The notes beneath the pieces are model-generated. The model was not told the DNA's origin, did no database searches, and worked only from the letters and a program-made list of their open reading frames with translations. Made by a program: the position numbers and the translations under genes. This document shows, piece by piece, positions 56,328-64,000 of a DNA stretch of 64,000 nt; position 1 is the first letter of the stretch; each line of letters begins with the position of its first letter. The DNA lies in NCBI GenBank assembly GCA_902388495.1, contig CABMPP010000002.1, positions 186,001 through 250,000 of the forward strand. The letters run 5' to 3'. This stretch comes from an uncultured Bacteroides sp. (GTDB taxonomy: Bacteria > Bacteroidota > Bacteroidia > Bacteroidales > Bacteroidaceae).

Positions 56328-56335
56328 TACATTTG
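56328..56335 (+). promoter_or_regulatory. Bacteroides -7 promoter-like box of candidate sRNA
   Basis: TACATTTG matches TAnnTTTG. No coding frame follows before the terminator at 56382. Confidence 0.45.
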
Positions 56336-56339
56336 CAAT

Positions 56340-56407
56340 GTGATTTTTTTCATAGTATTAGATTTAAGGTTAACAAAGGTTGGAGTACAGCGGTACTCCT
56401 TTTTTTA
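56340..56407 (+). ncRNA. Candidate small RNA
   Basis: Defined only by the promoter-like box at 56328-56335 and the intrinsic terminator at 56382-56407; the RNA would be about 65 nt. No plus-strand gene precedes the terminator for over 4 kb, so it is not the end of a known transcript. I know of no matching family. Confidence 0.35.
56382..56407 (+). terminator. Intrinsic terminator without an upstream gene
   Basis: GGAGTAC (56382-56388), loop AGCG, GTACTCC (56393-56399), then eight T (56400-56407). The stem is perfect and points to the plus strand. Confidence 0.75.
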
Positions 56408-56501
56408 TTTCTGCAGGCAGACTACTTATCCATTCGACACATTCGACAAGCCAATTTCCTAAAAACCAATAGAAATCATCCTAATAAACAATATATTTTA
56501 G

Positions 56502-56509
56502 TATTTTTG
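56502..56509 (+). promoter_or_regulatory. Bacteroides -7 promoter element
   Basis: TATTTTTG, 20 bp before the glycerophosphodiesterase gene. Confidence 0.6.
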
Positions 56510-56529
56510 TAACGTAAATCAGTCAAAGC

Positions 56530-57333
56530 ATGAAGAGGTTATTATATATACTATTTGCCATCATTTTACTTGGGTCCGGGTGTACTCAGCGACGGACCAC
56601 ACCTGCCAAGATACCTATGACCAGCGCACACCGCGGCGCCAGCGCCATTGCTCCCGAAAACACAATGGCGGCCGTAGATTCATGCATCAAATATGGCGTA
56701 GGCAACATGGAGTGCGACGTATGCATCAGCAAAGACAGCGTCTTCTACGTCCTGCACGACTCTACGCTGGACCGCACCACCAACGGGACAGGCGATATCG
56801 TCAACTGGATGTCTGCCCACATCGACACGCTGGATGCCGGCTCCTGGTTTGCTCCCGAATTTGCCGGACAGCGGGTGCTACGTTTTGAAGACCTGCTGCG
56901 CAGAGCTAAAGAAAGCGGACTAAGAGTTACTATCGACTACCGCAACGGTGACCTGCAGCAGCTATTGGCCCTCATCAAGTCCGAAGGCATGCTGGAAAAC
57001 TGCAACTTCACCTTCAGCCAGGAAGAAGACATCAAAGCGTTCAAGAAGATAGCACCCGAAGTAAAAACATTGCAAGCGTACGCCAGAAGCGAAAAAGACT
57101 TAGAACGGATTGCAAAAGAAGTAGGTGCCAACATCGCCGTCGCATGGATTGACTCCCTCACCCCGCAATTTGTAGAGAAATGCCGTAAGTACAACTTGCA
57201 GGTACTGGCTTTAGTCTTAGGCTTGGACGACAAGACAGAAGACAACCAGAAAGCGGTAGACCTGGGCGTTGACATCATAGCCACAGACCGCCCGATAGAG
57301 TTCATCATGAAATACGGAAAAGCAAACCCATAA
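56530..57333 (+). CDS. Glycerophosphodiester phosphodiesterase, lipoprotein
   Basis: Hydrolase (267 residues) releasing sn-glycerol 3-phosphate from glycerophosphodiesters. The lipobox is GSGC. Catalytic and Ca-binding residues of the GDPD barrel are all visible: His34-Arg35 in SAHRGASAIAPENT, Glu61 and Asp63 in MECDV, and His76 in LHDSTLDRTTNGTG. A Trp/Asp-rich middle and C-terminal TDRPIE complete the family pattern. It is membrane anchored and probably periplasmic. It has its own promoter; the SusR-like regulator starts four bases after its stop, so the two are co-transcribed. Confidence 0.94.
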   Translation: MKRLLYILFAIILLGSGCTQRRTTPAKIPMTSAHRGASAIAPENTMAAVDSCIKYGVGNMECDVCISKDSVFYVLHDSTLDRTTNGTGDIVNWMSAHIDTLDAGSWFAPEFAGQRVLRFEDLLRRAKESGLRVTIDYRNGDLQQLLALIKSEGMLENCNFTFSQEEDIKAFKKIAPEVKTLQAYARSEKDLERIAKEVGANIAVAWIDSLTPQFVEKCRKYNLQVLALVLGLDDKTEDNQKAVDLGVDIIATDRPIEFIMKYGKANP

Positions 57334-57337
57334 CACA

Positions 57338-58948
57338 ATGAAACTAAAACTCCTCTTTCTATTTTTATTGCTCACCATCGGCCTAAAAGGATTTTCAGCT
57401 TCTTCGCCGTTAGACACATTGCTCATACAATTGGACCAGTATCTGGAGAAAAGTACTGAATATGTCGATAAGAAAGAAGCCCGAATTGCCGAATGGCGTC
57501 GGGTTCTTGGAAAATCCGTATCTGATGAAAAACGCTACGAAGCCAGCATCCACCTTTTCGAGGAGTACAAATCTTATAAATATGATTCTGCCTATTCATA
57601 CGCCCACCACTCTTTGCAACTGGCCGAACGTTTGCAAAATCCAGGATACATAGCCGAATCCAACGGAGCCATTGTCTTCTGCCTGCTTTCATCGGGCTTG
57701 TTTAAAGAAGCCTTCGACGTAATAGGAAAGATCGATATCAGCCATGTCCCGCTTGCCAACAAAATTTCCTATTATTCCTTATATAGCAGACTCTATTATG
57801 ACATTGCCGACTATAACCACGAAGCTCCTTTCCAGGACGAATACATCAGGAAGGGCAGCCTTTATACGGACTCTTTATTAACCCTTTTACCGGAAAGGGG
57901 AGTGAAGTGGTGGTACTTCACCAGCCAGAAGCAGATGAAAGAACGACAATACGATGCTTGTATCTACTCCTTCAAAACCATGTTACAGCGAAAAGATGTA
58001 GACCCACACACCGAAGCCATCATCGCATCCAGTCTGGGATGGGTATACGGTGAACAGGGGGATGAAGAGCAAGCACTCACTTACTTGATACACGCCGCTA
58101 TCGGTGACATCCGCTCGGCAACGAAAGAGACAACCGCCCTGCGCGTGCTGGCCGGGCTGCTCTATGAGCGTGGAGACATCAACCGTGCCAACCGATACGT
58201 AAAATCGGCCCTTGAAGATGCCAACTTCTACAATGCCCGCCAACGCAAAATAGAAATAGGCTCCATCCTGCCCATCATAGAGCAAGACCGCTTCGACATT
58301 GTAAAGAAGCAACGCAACGTGCTCATCGGCGGCATCACACTCTTCTCCATACTCTTCATTCTGCTTTTCACCGCCACCCTCATCATCTACAAGCAGATGA
58401 AGAAACTGCGTACCGCCCGGCAAACCATTGTGGAGCGCAACCAGCAACTGCAACAGATCAACGAACAGTTGTCCGAAGCCAACAACATCAAGGACGAATA
58501 TATCGGCTATTCATTCTATCTGAACTCCGAGTATATCGGAAAGATGGAGAATCTCTACAAGATGATAAACCGCAAGATTGCTGCCAAGCAATTCGATGAC
58601 CTGCGCACCTCGTTCAAAGAATCGACCCTGAACAATGAACGAGACAACATGTACGCTTCCTTCGACGAAACGTTCCTGAAGCTATTTCCAGGGTTCATTA
58701 CTGCCTATAACAAACTCTTTCCTCCCGGAGAAAACAGCCATAATGAGAATGGCCAGTCACTCACTCCCGAAATGCGCATCTTCGCCCTCATCCGTCTGGG
58801 CATCTGCGAAAGCGAACGCATCGCCAAGTTCCTGAACTATTCCGTCCACACCATCAACACCTACAAAACACGGGTAAAGAATAAATCCATCGTGTCCAAC
58901 GAACAGTTTGAAGCTAAAATTATGGAGATAGCAGCGGTAACTCTTTAA
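57338..58948 (+). CDS. Membrane-spanning TPR/HTH regulator (DUF6377, SusR-like)
   Basis: Regulator of 536 residues, paralogous to the 31222-32934 protein and built the same way: signal peptide (about 1-21, ending GFSA), a helical TPR-like periplasmic domain, one membrane helix near 328-350 (NVLIGGITLFSILFILLFTATLIIY), a coiled coil (LRTARQTIVERNQQLQQINEQL), the conserved NIKDEYIGYSFYLNSEYIGK segment and a LuxR-like C-terminal HTH (ERIAKFLNYSVHTINTYKTR). The 31222 protein has NYIKENYVAHFIRLNSEYIDK in the matching place. It follows the glycerophosphodiesterase at once. Likely targets are the surface-protein genes downstream, reached past a block of 10-bp direct repeats. SusR of B. thetaiotaomicron is, as I recall, of this class. 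Confidence 0.85.
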   Translation: MKLKLLFLFLLLTIGLKGFSASSPLDTLLIQLDQYLEKSTEYVDKKEARIAEWRRVLGKSVSDEKRYEASIHLFEEYKSYKYDSAYSYAHHSLQLAERLQNPGYIAESNGAIVFCLLSSGLFKEAFDVIGKIDISHVPLANKISYYSLYSRLYYDIADYNHEAPFQDEYIRKGSLYTDSLLTLLPERGVKWWYFTSQKQMKERQYDACIYSFKTMLQRKDVDPHTEAIIASSLGWVYGEQGDEEQALTYLIHAAIGDIRSATKETTALRVLAGLLYERGDINRANRYVKSALEDANFYNARQRKIEIGSILPIIEQDRFDIVKKQRNVLIGGITLFSILFILLFTATLIIYKQMKKLRTARQTIVERNQQLQQINEQLSEANNIKDEYIGYSFYLNSEYIGKMENLYKMINRKIAAKQFDDLRTSFKESTLNNERDNMYASFDETFLKLFPGFITAYNKLFPPGENSHNENGQSLTPEMRIFALIRLGICESERIAKFLNYSVHTINTYKTRVKNKSIVSNEQFEAKIMEIAAVTL

Positions 58949-58951
58949 GTT

Positions 58952-58991
58952 CCAGGTTTGCTCAGGTTCACTCAGGTTTGTTCAGGTTCAT
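58952..58991. repeat. Four tandem 10-bp repeats
   Basis: Consecutive decamers CCAGGTTTGC, TCAGGTTCAC, TCAGGTTTGT and TCAGGTTCAT, alternating TTTG- and TTCA-type, start three bases after the regulator's stop and lie about 140 bp before the promoter of the LruC gene. The period equals one helical turn, so all copies face the same side of the DNA. Confidence 0.7.
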
Positions 58992-59129
58992 TTCCCGAGT
59001 GCTTACACATTATACAAGAGATACGTCATCAAACAAGCAACTTCTTAATAATAAATATATTACAATACGTCAACTTTCTATTTTCATTATATAAAACAAC
59101 CAACTATTCCTTTTCCTGAATCAAGTGTG

Positions 59130-59137
59130 TACTTTTG
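59130..59137 (+). promoter_or_regulatory. Bacteroides -7 promoter element for LruC gene
   Basis: TACTTTTG, 36 bp before the ATG at 59174; it excludes the upstream TTG at 59135 as a start. Confidence 0.6.
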
Positions 59138-59173
59138 TATCAAAATGTTACACCTCAAAACAAAGAAAAAAAA

Positions 59174-60931
59174 ATGAGACACAACTTGATTCTAAACGTA
59201 TGCGGCACAGTGCTTTTATTGTTGGTAACTAGCTGCATGGAGAAAACAGACTTGTACAATCCCGAAAGGATTAATGAAGAAATCAAAGCCAGTTTTGACT
59301 TTAGGACAACGGTAAATTGTCCGGTAGAAATAACTCTCGGTCGGGAAGCTCTAATTCGCATTTATGCGGACAATCCTGAAAAGGCAAATGACTCCAAACA
59401 ACTTTACGTTGCCTACACCGACAAGAACGGACACTACAATGGCAAGATGACTTTGCCAAGCGAATACATCGGCAAAACAGTATATGCCAGCGCTTACGGC
59501 ATCAATATTCCTGCTACGGTATCTACCGAAGGACTGAAATTCAATGTTGCCAACAATCTGGCAAGTACCCGCGCACTAACAGCAGACATAGATTTATGCA
59601 CAAAGTTAAAGCAGAAATTCATGGACCGCTTACCTGAAAATAAGAATAACACAAGCCAGTTGGAGAATGTGGACAACATCAATCTAAAGGTAGTAGAGAG
59701 CGATACGGAAGTACTATTCTCTTTTGTTTACTCGGGTGCAAGCCGTACTGCACAGATATACTATTATTATTATCCCACAGATTTCAATACGAACCAAGGG
59801 GGTAACCCAGGCAGCCAGAACTATTTTTATAATGCCGAAAAAGGATATGGAGACTACGAGCGTATAATAAGCAGATTCAAAAATGATAAGTTCCTGCTGA
59901 CCAAAGGATATGGAGACAACGGCTACATCAATATCAGCAATAATAACAAAACAGGTTTTAGCATCCCAGTACAATTCTACGGCGAAGACGGAAACGCTAC
60001 AACAGGCAGCAATTTCCCTGAAGGATACTCCATCGGCTTCTTTATCATTTCGAGTTGGCCGGACGTGTTCGAACCTATATTCACTGACTGGTGGTGCAAT
60101 TCCCACCAAGACGGCGGTATCAAACATCACACCAATCAGTGGCAACATAACAACAAGCAAGCCGTTCGCTTCAAAGACTCGGAAAGCGGAAAAATTATTT
60201 TCGGCTTCGAAGACATAGCGCTCAATGAAACAACAGAGGATAAGTGCGACTTCGACTACAACGACTTCCTGTTTCTCATCACCACCAGTCCCGACATCGA
60301 TAAAGAAGATATACCGGAACTGAATGAAGATATTACCGAATCAGTTGAAGGCACCCTCCTCTACGAAGACCTCTATCCTTCCGAAGGAGACTATGACATG
60401 AACGATGTTATCATAGAATATACCTGGACGAAATACTTCGATGGCAGTAACAAACTGACGAAGATAGACTATGAATTCACCCCGGTGCATGATGGTGCCA
60501 GCTATACCAGCAACTTTTCACTAATGATAGACGGCTACGTGAACCAGCCCATCGAAATATTTGAGGACCACAAGGCATCTCTGAACCAGGCATTCCGAGG
60601 CAGTATCACCGAAGGCATTGCCGGTAAACAGAAAGATGATATATCCTGGGAGAGCTTCAACCCCTTTATCACCGTAACCGGAAACGGTCGCGAAGTACAT
60701 CTCACCAAGAAAAAAGCATCTGCCAATGCCAACCTGGATGGACTGGACGAGTATCAGAAAAACTATGTCTCTGGCATTGGAGAGTATCCGTTTGCCATGA
60801 ATATCCCCAGAAAAGGTTTCATCCCTGTAACCGAGAGTCAAAGAATAGAAACAGATTATCCGGACTACAAGCATTGGGCAGAAACGAAAGGGAAAGAAAA
60901 CACGGATTGGTACAACCATCATAAGCAGTAA
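59174..60931 (+). CDS. LruC-domain lipoprotein
   Basis: Surface-type lipoprotein of 585 residues, lipobox VTSC. The middle part contains GFEDIALNETTEDKCDFDYNDFLF, an acidic stretch typical of DUF4114-like Ca-binding modules, and the C-terminal third contains LLYEDLYPSEGDYDMNDVIIEY, the recurrent signature of Bacteroidetes LruC proteins (named after a Leptospira lipoprotein, function unresolved). Two D-Y/F-N-D blocks about 40 residues apart suggest calcium binding. It has its own promoter and terminator. The placement between a SusR-like regulator and a SusC locus hints at a surface role, but none can be assigned. Confidence 0.8.
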   Translation: MRHNLILNVCGTVLLLLVTSCMEKTDLYNPERINEEIKASFDFRTTVNCPVEITLGREALIRIYADNPEKANDSKQLYVAYTDKNGHYNGKMTLPSEYIGKTVYASAYGINIPATVSTEGLKFNVANNLASTRALTADIDLCTKLKQKFMDRLPENKNNTSQLENVDNINLKVVESDTEVLFSFVYSGASRTAQIYYYYYPTDFNTNQGGNPGSQNYFYNAEKGYGDYERIISRFKNDKFLLTKGYGDNGYINISNNNKTGFSIPVQFYGEDGNATTGSNFPEGYSIGFFIISSWPDVFEPIFTDWWCNSHQDGGIKHHTNQWQHNNKQAVRFKDSESGKIIFGFEDIALNETTEDKCDFDYNDFLFLITTSPDIDKEDIPELNEDITESVEGTLLYEDLYPSEGDYDMNDVIIEYTWTKYFDGSNKLTKIDYEFTPVHDGASYTSNFSLMIDGYVNQPIEIFEDHKASLNQAFRGSITEGIAGKQKDDISWESFNPFITVTGNGREVHLTKKKASANANLDGLDEYQKNYVSGIGEYPFAMNIPRKGFIPVTESQRIETDYPDYKHWAETKGKENTDWYNHHKQ

Positions 60932-60978
60932 TATGGATTTTTTAGATTAATTGGGGTTTTACCTAATTTAGAGTGGGA

Positions 60979-61003
60979 AGAGGTCGTATAAACGACCTCT
61001 TTT
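60979..61003 (+). terminator. Terminator of LruC gene
   Basis: AGAGGTCG (60979-60986), loop TATAAA, CGACCTCT (60993-61000), then TTTCTC. Confidence 0.75.
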
Positions 61004-61148
61004 CTCAGTATACAGGCTTATATTCCACTTATACAACCTGAGAGGCAAGACAAAGTCAAACATCTATTTATTAAACAATTAGCATCTGGTACATCCTTTA
61101 ATTCGTTATACAAACCGTAGGTATTTTCCAGTTCTCCCTTCAATCCTA

Positions 61149-61156
61149 TACTTTTG
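61149..61156 (+). promoter_or_regulatory. Bacteroides -7 promoter element of the 61-64 kb locus
   Basis: TACTTTTG, 82 bp before the first gene; ATTTTC about 22 bp upstream is a weak -33 candidate. Confidence 0.55.
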
Positions 61157-61238
61157 CAATGTCAACCGGAAGAAACGGCTTCCGCTGACCAATGCATTGT
61201 AATAGTTAACCTGATTTATTTACTTAAAATTACAACCT

Positions 61239-61766
61239 ATGAAGGCATTCAAGACTATCCATGCTTTTCTATTGTTTTCGTTACTCGTCACTGGGCTGTG
61301 CCTCACGGCCTGCAACGATACCGAAGACGGATCTTACGTAGCCCCCATCACCCTGGGTGAGAAAATCAACGGCAAATGGGTGCTCTCTTCCATGAAACAA
61401 GTAGATGAAATCGCTGCCAAGGATATCGACCTGAGCGGGCAACTCGATTTCATGTCATTCAACATCGACTTGCAAGCCGATGCTGAAAACAATCCTACCA
61501 CTTTCAGCGTAACGGGTAATGCGCCTGCCCTGCTACCCGCATCGGGAAACTGGGAAATGGAACACCCTTTCACCAACTCCGACGGTACACCTGCCCGGAT
61601 ATTCCTTTATTCAGGCAGCGACAAGAGCCAAAAGGCCGCAGTACTGACCGTGACCGCTACTCCGGGAGCCAACCGCATCCTGGAATTCAAGCTGACCCGC
61701 AAGCAGAAAGGTCAGGCATTCGTTTCATACATCTATAACCTGGTACCCGCTACCGCAAACAAGTAA
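61239..61766 (+). CDS. DUF5004-like lipocalin-type lipoprotein
   Basis: Lipoprotein of 175 residues, lipobox LTAC. The mature part starts with an acidic linker and LGEKINGKWVLSSMKQVDE, the opening strand of small beta-barrel (lipocalin-like) Bacteroidetes lipoproteins grouped as DUF5004. The ending LEFKLTRKQKGQAFVSYIYNLVPA is beta-rich. It is first in a co-directional group with the 61779 protein and a SusC-like gene, with 12 bp to the next start. Probably outer-membrane, surface-exposed; a glycan or ligand-binding role is inferred only from the neighbours. Confidence 0.75.
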   Translation: MKAFKTIHAFLLFSLLVTGLCLTACNDTEDGSYVAPITLGEKINGKWVLSSMKQVDEIAAKDIDLSGQLDFMSFNIDLQADAENNPTTFSVTGNAPALLPASGNWEMEHPFTNSDGTPARIFLYSGSDKSQKAAVLTVTATPGANRILEFKLTRKQKGQAFVSYIYNLVPATANK

Positions 61767-61778
61767 GGAGGAGTGAAT

Positions 61779-62915
61779 ATGAAGAAAATCTTATCTTTCG
61801 CCATCGTGCTGATGTGCACACTGTTGCCTACAAAATTATGGGCGCAAGTAGAAGCCGGTTCTCCTTACAAGATATGGACAGACCCGGTAGTTTACCGTGC
61901 TTCCGACCAGGTGACCTGGTACTTCGACATGACCGACACCAAGTTCAAAGCCGGCGAAGACCTCTACCTCTGGAGCTGGGCGCCGAGCGAACCCGATGCA
62001 GGCAACTGGGACAGCTCCTCGGACTTTGCCAAGCTGACCTACTTGGGCGATAACATCTACGCCATGACCATGATTCCCGAGAAATACTACGGCGTGCCCG
62101 CAGCCGATATGAACGCCAACGATGACATCTTCTGGGGACGACTGAAAAACAAAAACGGTAGCACCCAAAGTGACGTATTCCAAGTAAACACCTCGCACGC
62201 AGATTGGATAGCCTTCCAAGAGAGCGGCGAAGCCTGGAAGTCCTTCCCCGAGAAGTTCGGATTGAAAGACCCGTTCTCTCTCCTGGTAGACATCAACAAA
62301 CTGGTATTTGCCGGAAAAGCCGGCGGACTGAACGACATCAGTTGGGAGTCCCTGCACTTCCATAGCGGACTGGATGACTGGAGCGTATCTCAAGAAGCAC
62401 AGATGTGGCTGCCGGAAATCGTAGAGAAGACCAAACTTACCCATGTAGAAGGTAGCATCTACCGCATGGACCTGGTTCCGATGGAGTACTACGGCGTGGA
62501 AAGCGACTATGAGGCCGAGAACATCGCCTGGCTCATCACTACCCATAACCCCGACTGGGCAGGCACCAGCCCCGATGCCGTCCTGAAAGCTGCCGCCGCT
62601 GCGCCTTATCCCGACCCGCAGTTCTCTTTCTTCCCGCAGAAGTTCAGTGCACTGGACATCCTCACACTGACCCGCCAATACAATGGGAAGACCGACGGTG
62701 ACCTAAGCTACACCATCACCGCCGGAGAGAAGACCATCACGGGAACACTGATAGGCAACCGCGACAAGCGCGAAACCGTAATCAATCTGGCTAAAGAACT
62801 GGCAGGAATGACCAGCCTCACCAAGATCCACCTGAAGATAACGAACAGCAATGACGTAACGGTAGTCGATACCGACCTCCCACTCGTTCCGCTGTCGGAA
62901 ATCACTTACGAATAA
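61779..62915 (+). CDS. Secreted surface protein with internal duplication
   Basis: Exported protein of 378 residues with a cleavable signal peptide (MKKILSFAIVLMCTLLPTKLWAQ). I do not recognise a named family. Two collinear halves can be aligned by eye: LGDNIYAMTMIPEKYYGVPAADM near 100-122 and VEGSIYRMDLVPMEYYGVESDY near 227-248, each preceded by a Trp-rich strand region (LYLWSWAPSE; AQMWLPEIV) and followed by a Trp-containing strand. A last ~90-residue module (DILTLTRQYNGKTDGDLSY) ends the protein. The start is the ATG at 61779, seven bases after GGAGG; a GTG at 61773 is less likely. It lies 16 bp before the SusC-like gene, and a surface glycan-binding role is a reasonable guess. Confidence 0.75.
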   Translation: MKKILSFAIVLMCTLLPTKLWAQVEAGSPYKIWTDPVVYRASDQVTWYFDMTDTKFKAGEDLYLWSWAPSEPDAGNWDSSSDFAKLTYLGDNIYAMTMIPEKYYGVPAADMNANDDIFWGRLKNKNGSTQSDVFQVNTSHADWIAFQESGEAWKSFPEKFGLKDPFSLLVDINKLVFAGKAGGLNDISWESLHFHSGLDDWSVSQEAQMWLPEIVEKTKLTHVEGSIYRMDLVPMEYYGVESDYEAENIAWLITTHNPDWAGTSPDAVLKAAAAAPYPDPQFSFFPQKFSALDILTLTRQYNGKTDGDLSYTITAGEKTITGTLIGNRDKRETVINLAKELAGMTSLTKIHLKITNSNDVTVVDTDLPLVPLSEITYE

Positions 62916-62931
62916 TCAAACCGGAAAAGAT

Positions 62932-64000
62932 ATGAAAAACAAAACCATATATACCATTTGTTCCCTCTTCACGCTACTCGTACTGCTGGGAACAAGCCAA
63001 AACCTGTTGGCACAAAACATCACAGCTACCGGTAAGGTAGTAGACAAAAACCAGGAGCCACTGATTGGCGCCAACGTAAAGGTAACGGGCACTCAAGGCG
63101 GCACCATCACCGGGCTGAACGGAGACTTCACCCTGAGTTGCCCGCAAGGAAGTACCCTCGAAATATCCTTTATCGGATTCATCACCCAACAAGTGCCCGC
63201 CGGCAGTAACCTGACCATCACCATGCAGGAAGATGCCATCGCACTGGAAGAGACAGTGATTGTGGGTATCGGTTACGGAACCATGCGTAAAGGCGACCTC
63301 ACCGGTTCCATCGCATCCGTCAGCGCCAAGGACATGAAACAGGGCGTCATCACCAGTGCCGAGCAATTGCTGCAAGGCAAAGTAGCCGGCCTCTCCGTAG
63401 TGCAAAGCTCCGGTGCGCCCGAAGCAGGTGCCAGCATCCGCCTTCGTGGCGGTACGTCGCTCTCCGCCAGCAACGGCCCGCTGATTGTAGTGGACGGCAT
63501 CCCCGGTGTGGACATGAACTCCGTGCAACCCACAGAGATTCTCTCCATCGACGTGCTGAAGGATGCCTCGGCAGCTGCCATCTACGGTTCGCGCGGTGCC
63601 AATGGCGTCATCATCGTCACCACCAACCGCGCTTCCACCGACATGGAACAGAAGAGCATACAGTACAACGGTTATGTAGCTATCGGCCAAACCGCCAAGC
63701 ATATGGACCTGCTTAGCGCCAACCAATGGAGAGCCTACGTACGCGACAACAACATAGGCAACGCCATCGACTACGGTTACGACACCGACTGGCAGGACGA
63801 ACTGGAACGTACCGCCATCTCGCACTCGCACAACGTATCTATCAGCAACTCAAAGAAGGAAAGCGGTTATCGCGCCTCTATCACTTACCAGGACAATCAA
63901 GGCGTCATCAAGCGCAACGACATGAGCCGCCTGGCAGGTAGCCTCGCCGCCTATCAGACCGGATGGGATGGACGCCTACGCATCGAAGCCGGTATCAACG
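62932..64000 (+). CDS. SusC-like TonB-dependent transporter (3' truncated)
   Basis: Start of a TonB-dependent outer-membrane transporter; 356 codons are present and the frame is still open at the window edge. Visible parts: signal peptide (about 1-27, ending NLLAQ), carboxypeptidase-like regulatory domain (ATGKVVDKNQEPLIGANVKV, about 31-105), plug beginning EETVIVGIGYGTMRKGDL, with LIVVDGIPGVDMNSVQP and AAAIYGSRGANGVIIVTT, and the first barrel strands. It follows the 61779 gene by 16 bp. A SusD gene is expected beyond the window, but two surface-protein genes precede SusC here, the reverse of the usual order. Substrate is unknown. Confidence 0.95.
   Translation, partial: MKNKTIYTICSLFTLLVLLGTSQNLLAQNITATGKVVDKNQEPLIGANVKVTGTQGGTITGLNGDFTLSCPQGSTLEISFIGFITQQVPAGSNLTITMQEDAIALEETVIVGIGYGTMRKGDLTGSIASVSAKDMKQGVITSAEQLLQGKVAGLSVVQSSGAPEAGASIRLRGGTSLSASNGPLIVVDGIPGVDMNSVQPTEILSIDVLKDASAAAIYGSRGANGVIIVTTNRASTDMEQKSIQYNGYVAIGQTAKHMDLLSANQWRAYVRDNNIGNAIDYGYDTDWQDELERTAISHSHNVSISNSKKESGYRASITYQDNQGVIKRNDMSRLAGSLAAYQTGWDGRLRIEAGIN

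Larger units (their letters stand above)
56000..56529. other. 530-bp intergenic region
   Basis: No protein gene is supported. It contains the promoter of the fimbrial operon (minus, 56020-56027), a TTGCAA-CTT-TTGCAA repeat (56108-56122), a plus-strand promoter-like box (56328-56335), an intrinsic terminator (56382-56407) and the promoter of the next operon (56502-56509). The stretch between 56130 and 56320 is AT-rich with no further signal that I can see. Confidence 0.6.
60932..61238 (+). other. 307-bp intergenic region
   Basis: It contains the terminator of the LruC gene and the promoter of the following locus (61149-61156). The remainder is AT-rich with no other clear signal. Confidence 0.6.

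Overview
The window is a chromosomal segment of a gut Bacteroides-type bacterium (order Bacteroidales). The evidence is SusC/SusD-type transporters, a one-protein hybrid two-component sensor, SusR-like membrane regulators, Ser-type sulfatases, a fimbrillin locus, a three-subunit fumarate reductase, many lipoproteins with a Cys lipobox, and at least twenty promoters carrying the Bacteroides -7 element TAnnTTTG instead of an E. coli -10 box. No rRNA, tRNA, integrase, transposase, CRISPR or phage gene was recognised. The window begins inside an S41 protease gene and ends inside a SusC-type gene.

Layout. 1-9.8 kb: truncated C-terminal processing protease, hybrid two-component regulator, an unclassified TIM-barrel glycosidase-like protein and a GH3 glycosidase, forming a small carbohydrate locus without SusC/SusD. 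9.9-11.5 kb: PAP2 phosphatase and a divergent AraC-family regulator. 11.7-15.2 kb: frdCAB, the anaerobic fumarate respiration complex. 15.4-24.8 kb: housekeeping genes pdxB, purN, acpP-fabF-rnc, pfkA, an adenylating GH3-auxin-family protein, a DUF3078-like barrel protein, mnmA and a small Cys-rich protein. 25.0-33.0 kb, minus strand: sulfatase, SusC and SusD behind a SusR-like membrane regulator. 33.2-43.0 kb: cysS, a patatin fused to a beta barrel, a GH88-sulfatase operon for sulfated unsaturated oligosaccharides, a hotdog thioesterase and two envelope proteins. 43.3-50.0 kb: RND efflux adaptor, pump and outer-membrane factor followed closely by an lpxA-like gene. 50.2-52.1 kb: acyltransferase and an orphan small gene with a long structured leader. 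52.1-56.0 kb, minus strand: AraC regulator and a three-gene fimbrial locus (DUF3575-like, DUF5119-like, fimbrillin). 56.3-64.0 kb: a candidate small RNA, glycerophosphodiesterase plus a second SusR-like regulator, an LruC-type lipoprotein, and a locus of two surface proteins followed by SusC.

How the parts relate. Most accessory genes deal with the cell surface: import and desulfation of host or dietary glycans, fimbriae, efflux and lipid A or envelope lipids. Regulators occur as paralogous pairs: two AraC proteins with the same Cys-containing N-terminus (10.6 and 52.1 kb) and two TPR-TM-HTH proteins (31.2 and 57.3 kb), each near a SusC-type locus.

Most unusual signals. Two tandem arrays with an identical 22-nt period but different sequence (9779-9888 and 24873-24960) fill the only two roomy convergent intergenic gaps. 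A promoter plus intrinsic terminator enclose about 65 nt without a gene (56328-56407). A perfect inverted repeat abuts the efflux promoter. Another inverted repeat touches the promoter of a 250-nt structured leader. The protein at 61779 carries an internal duplication. All functional statements come from reading motifs; no database search was possible.
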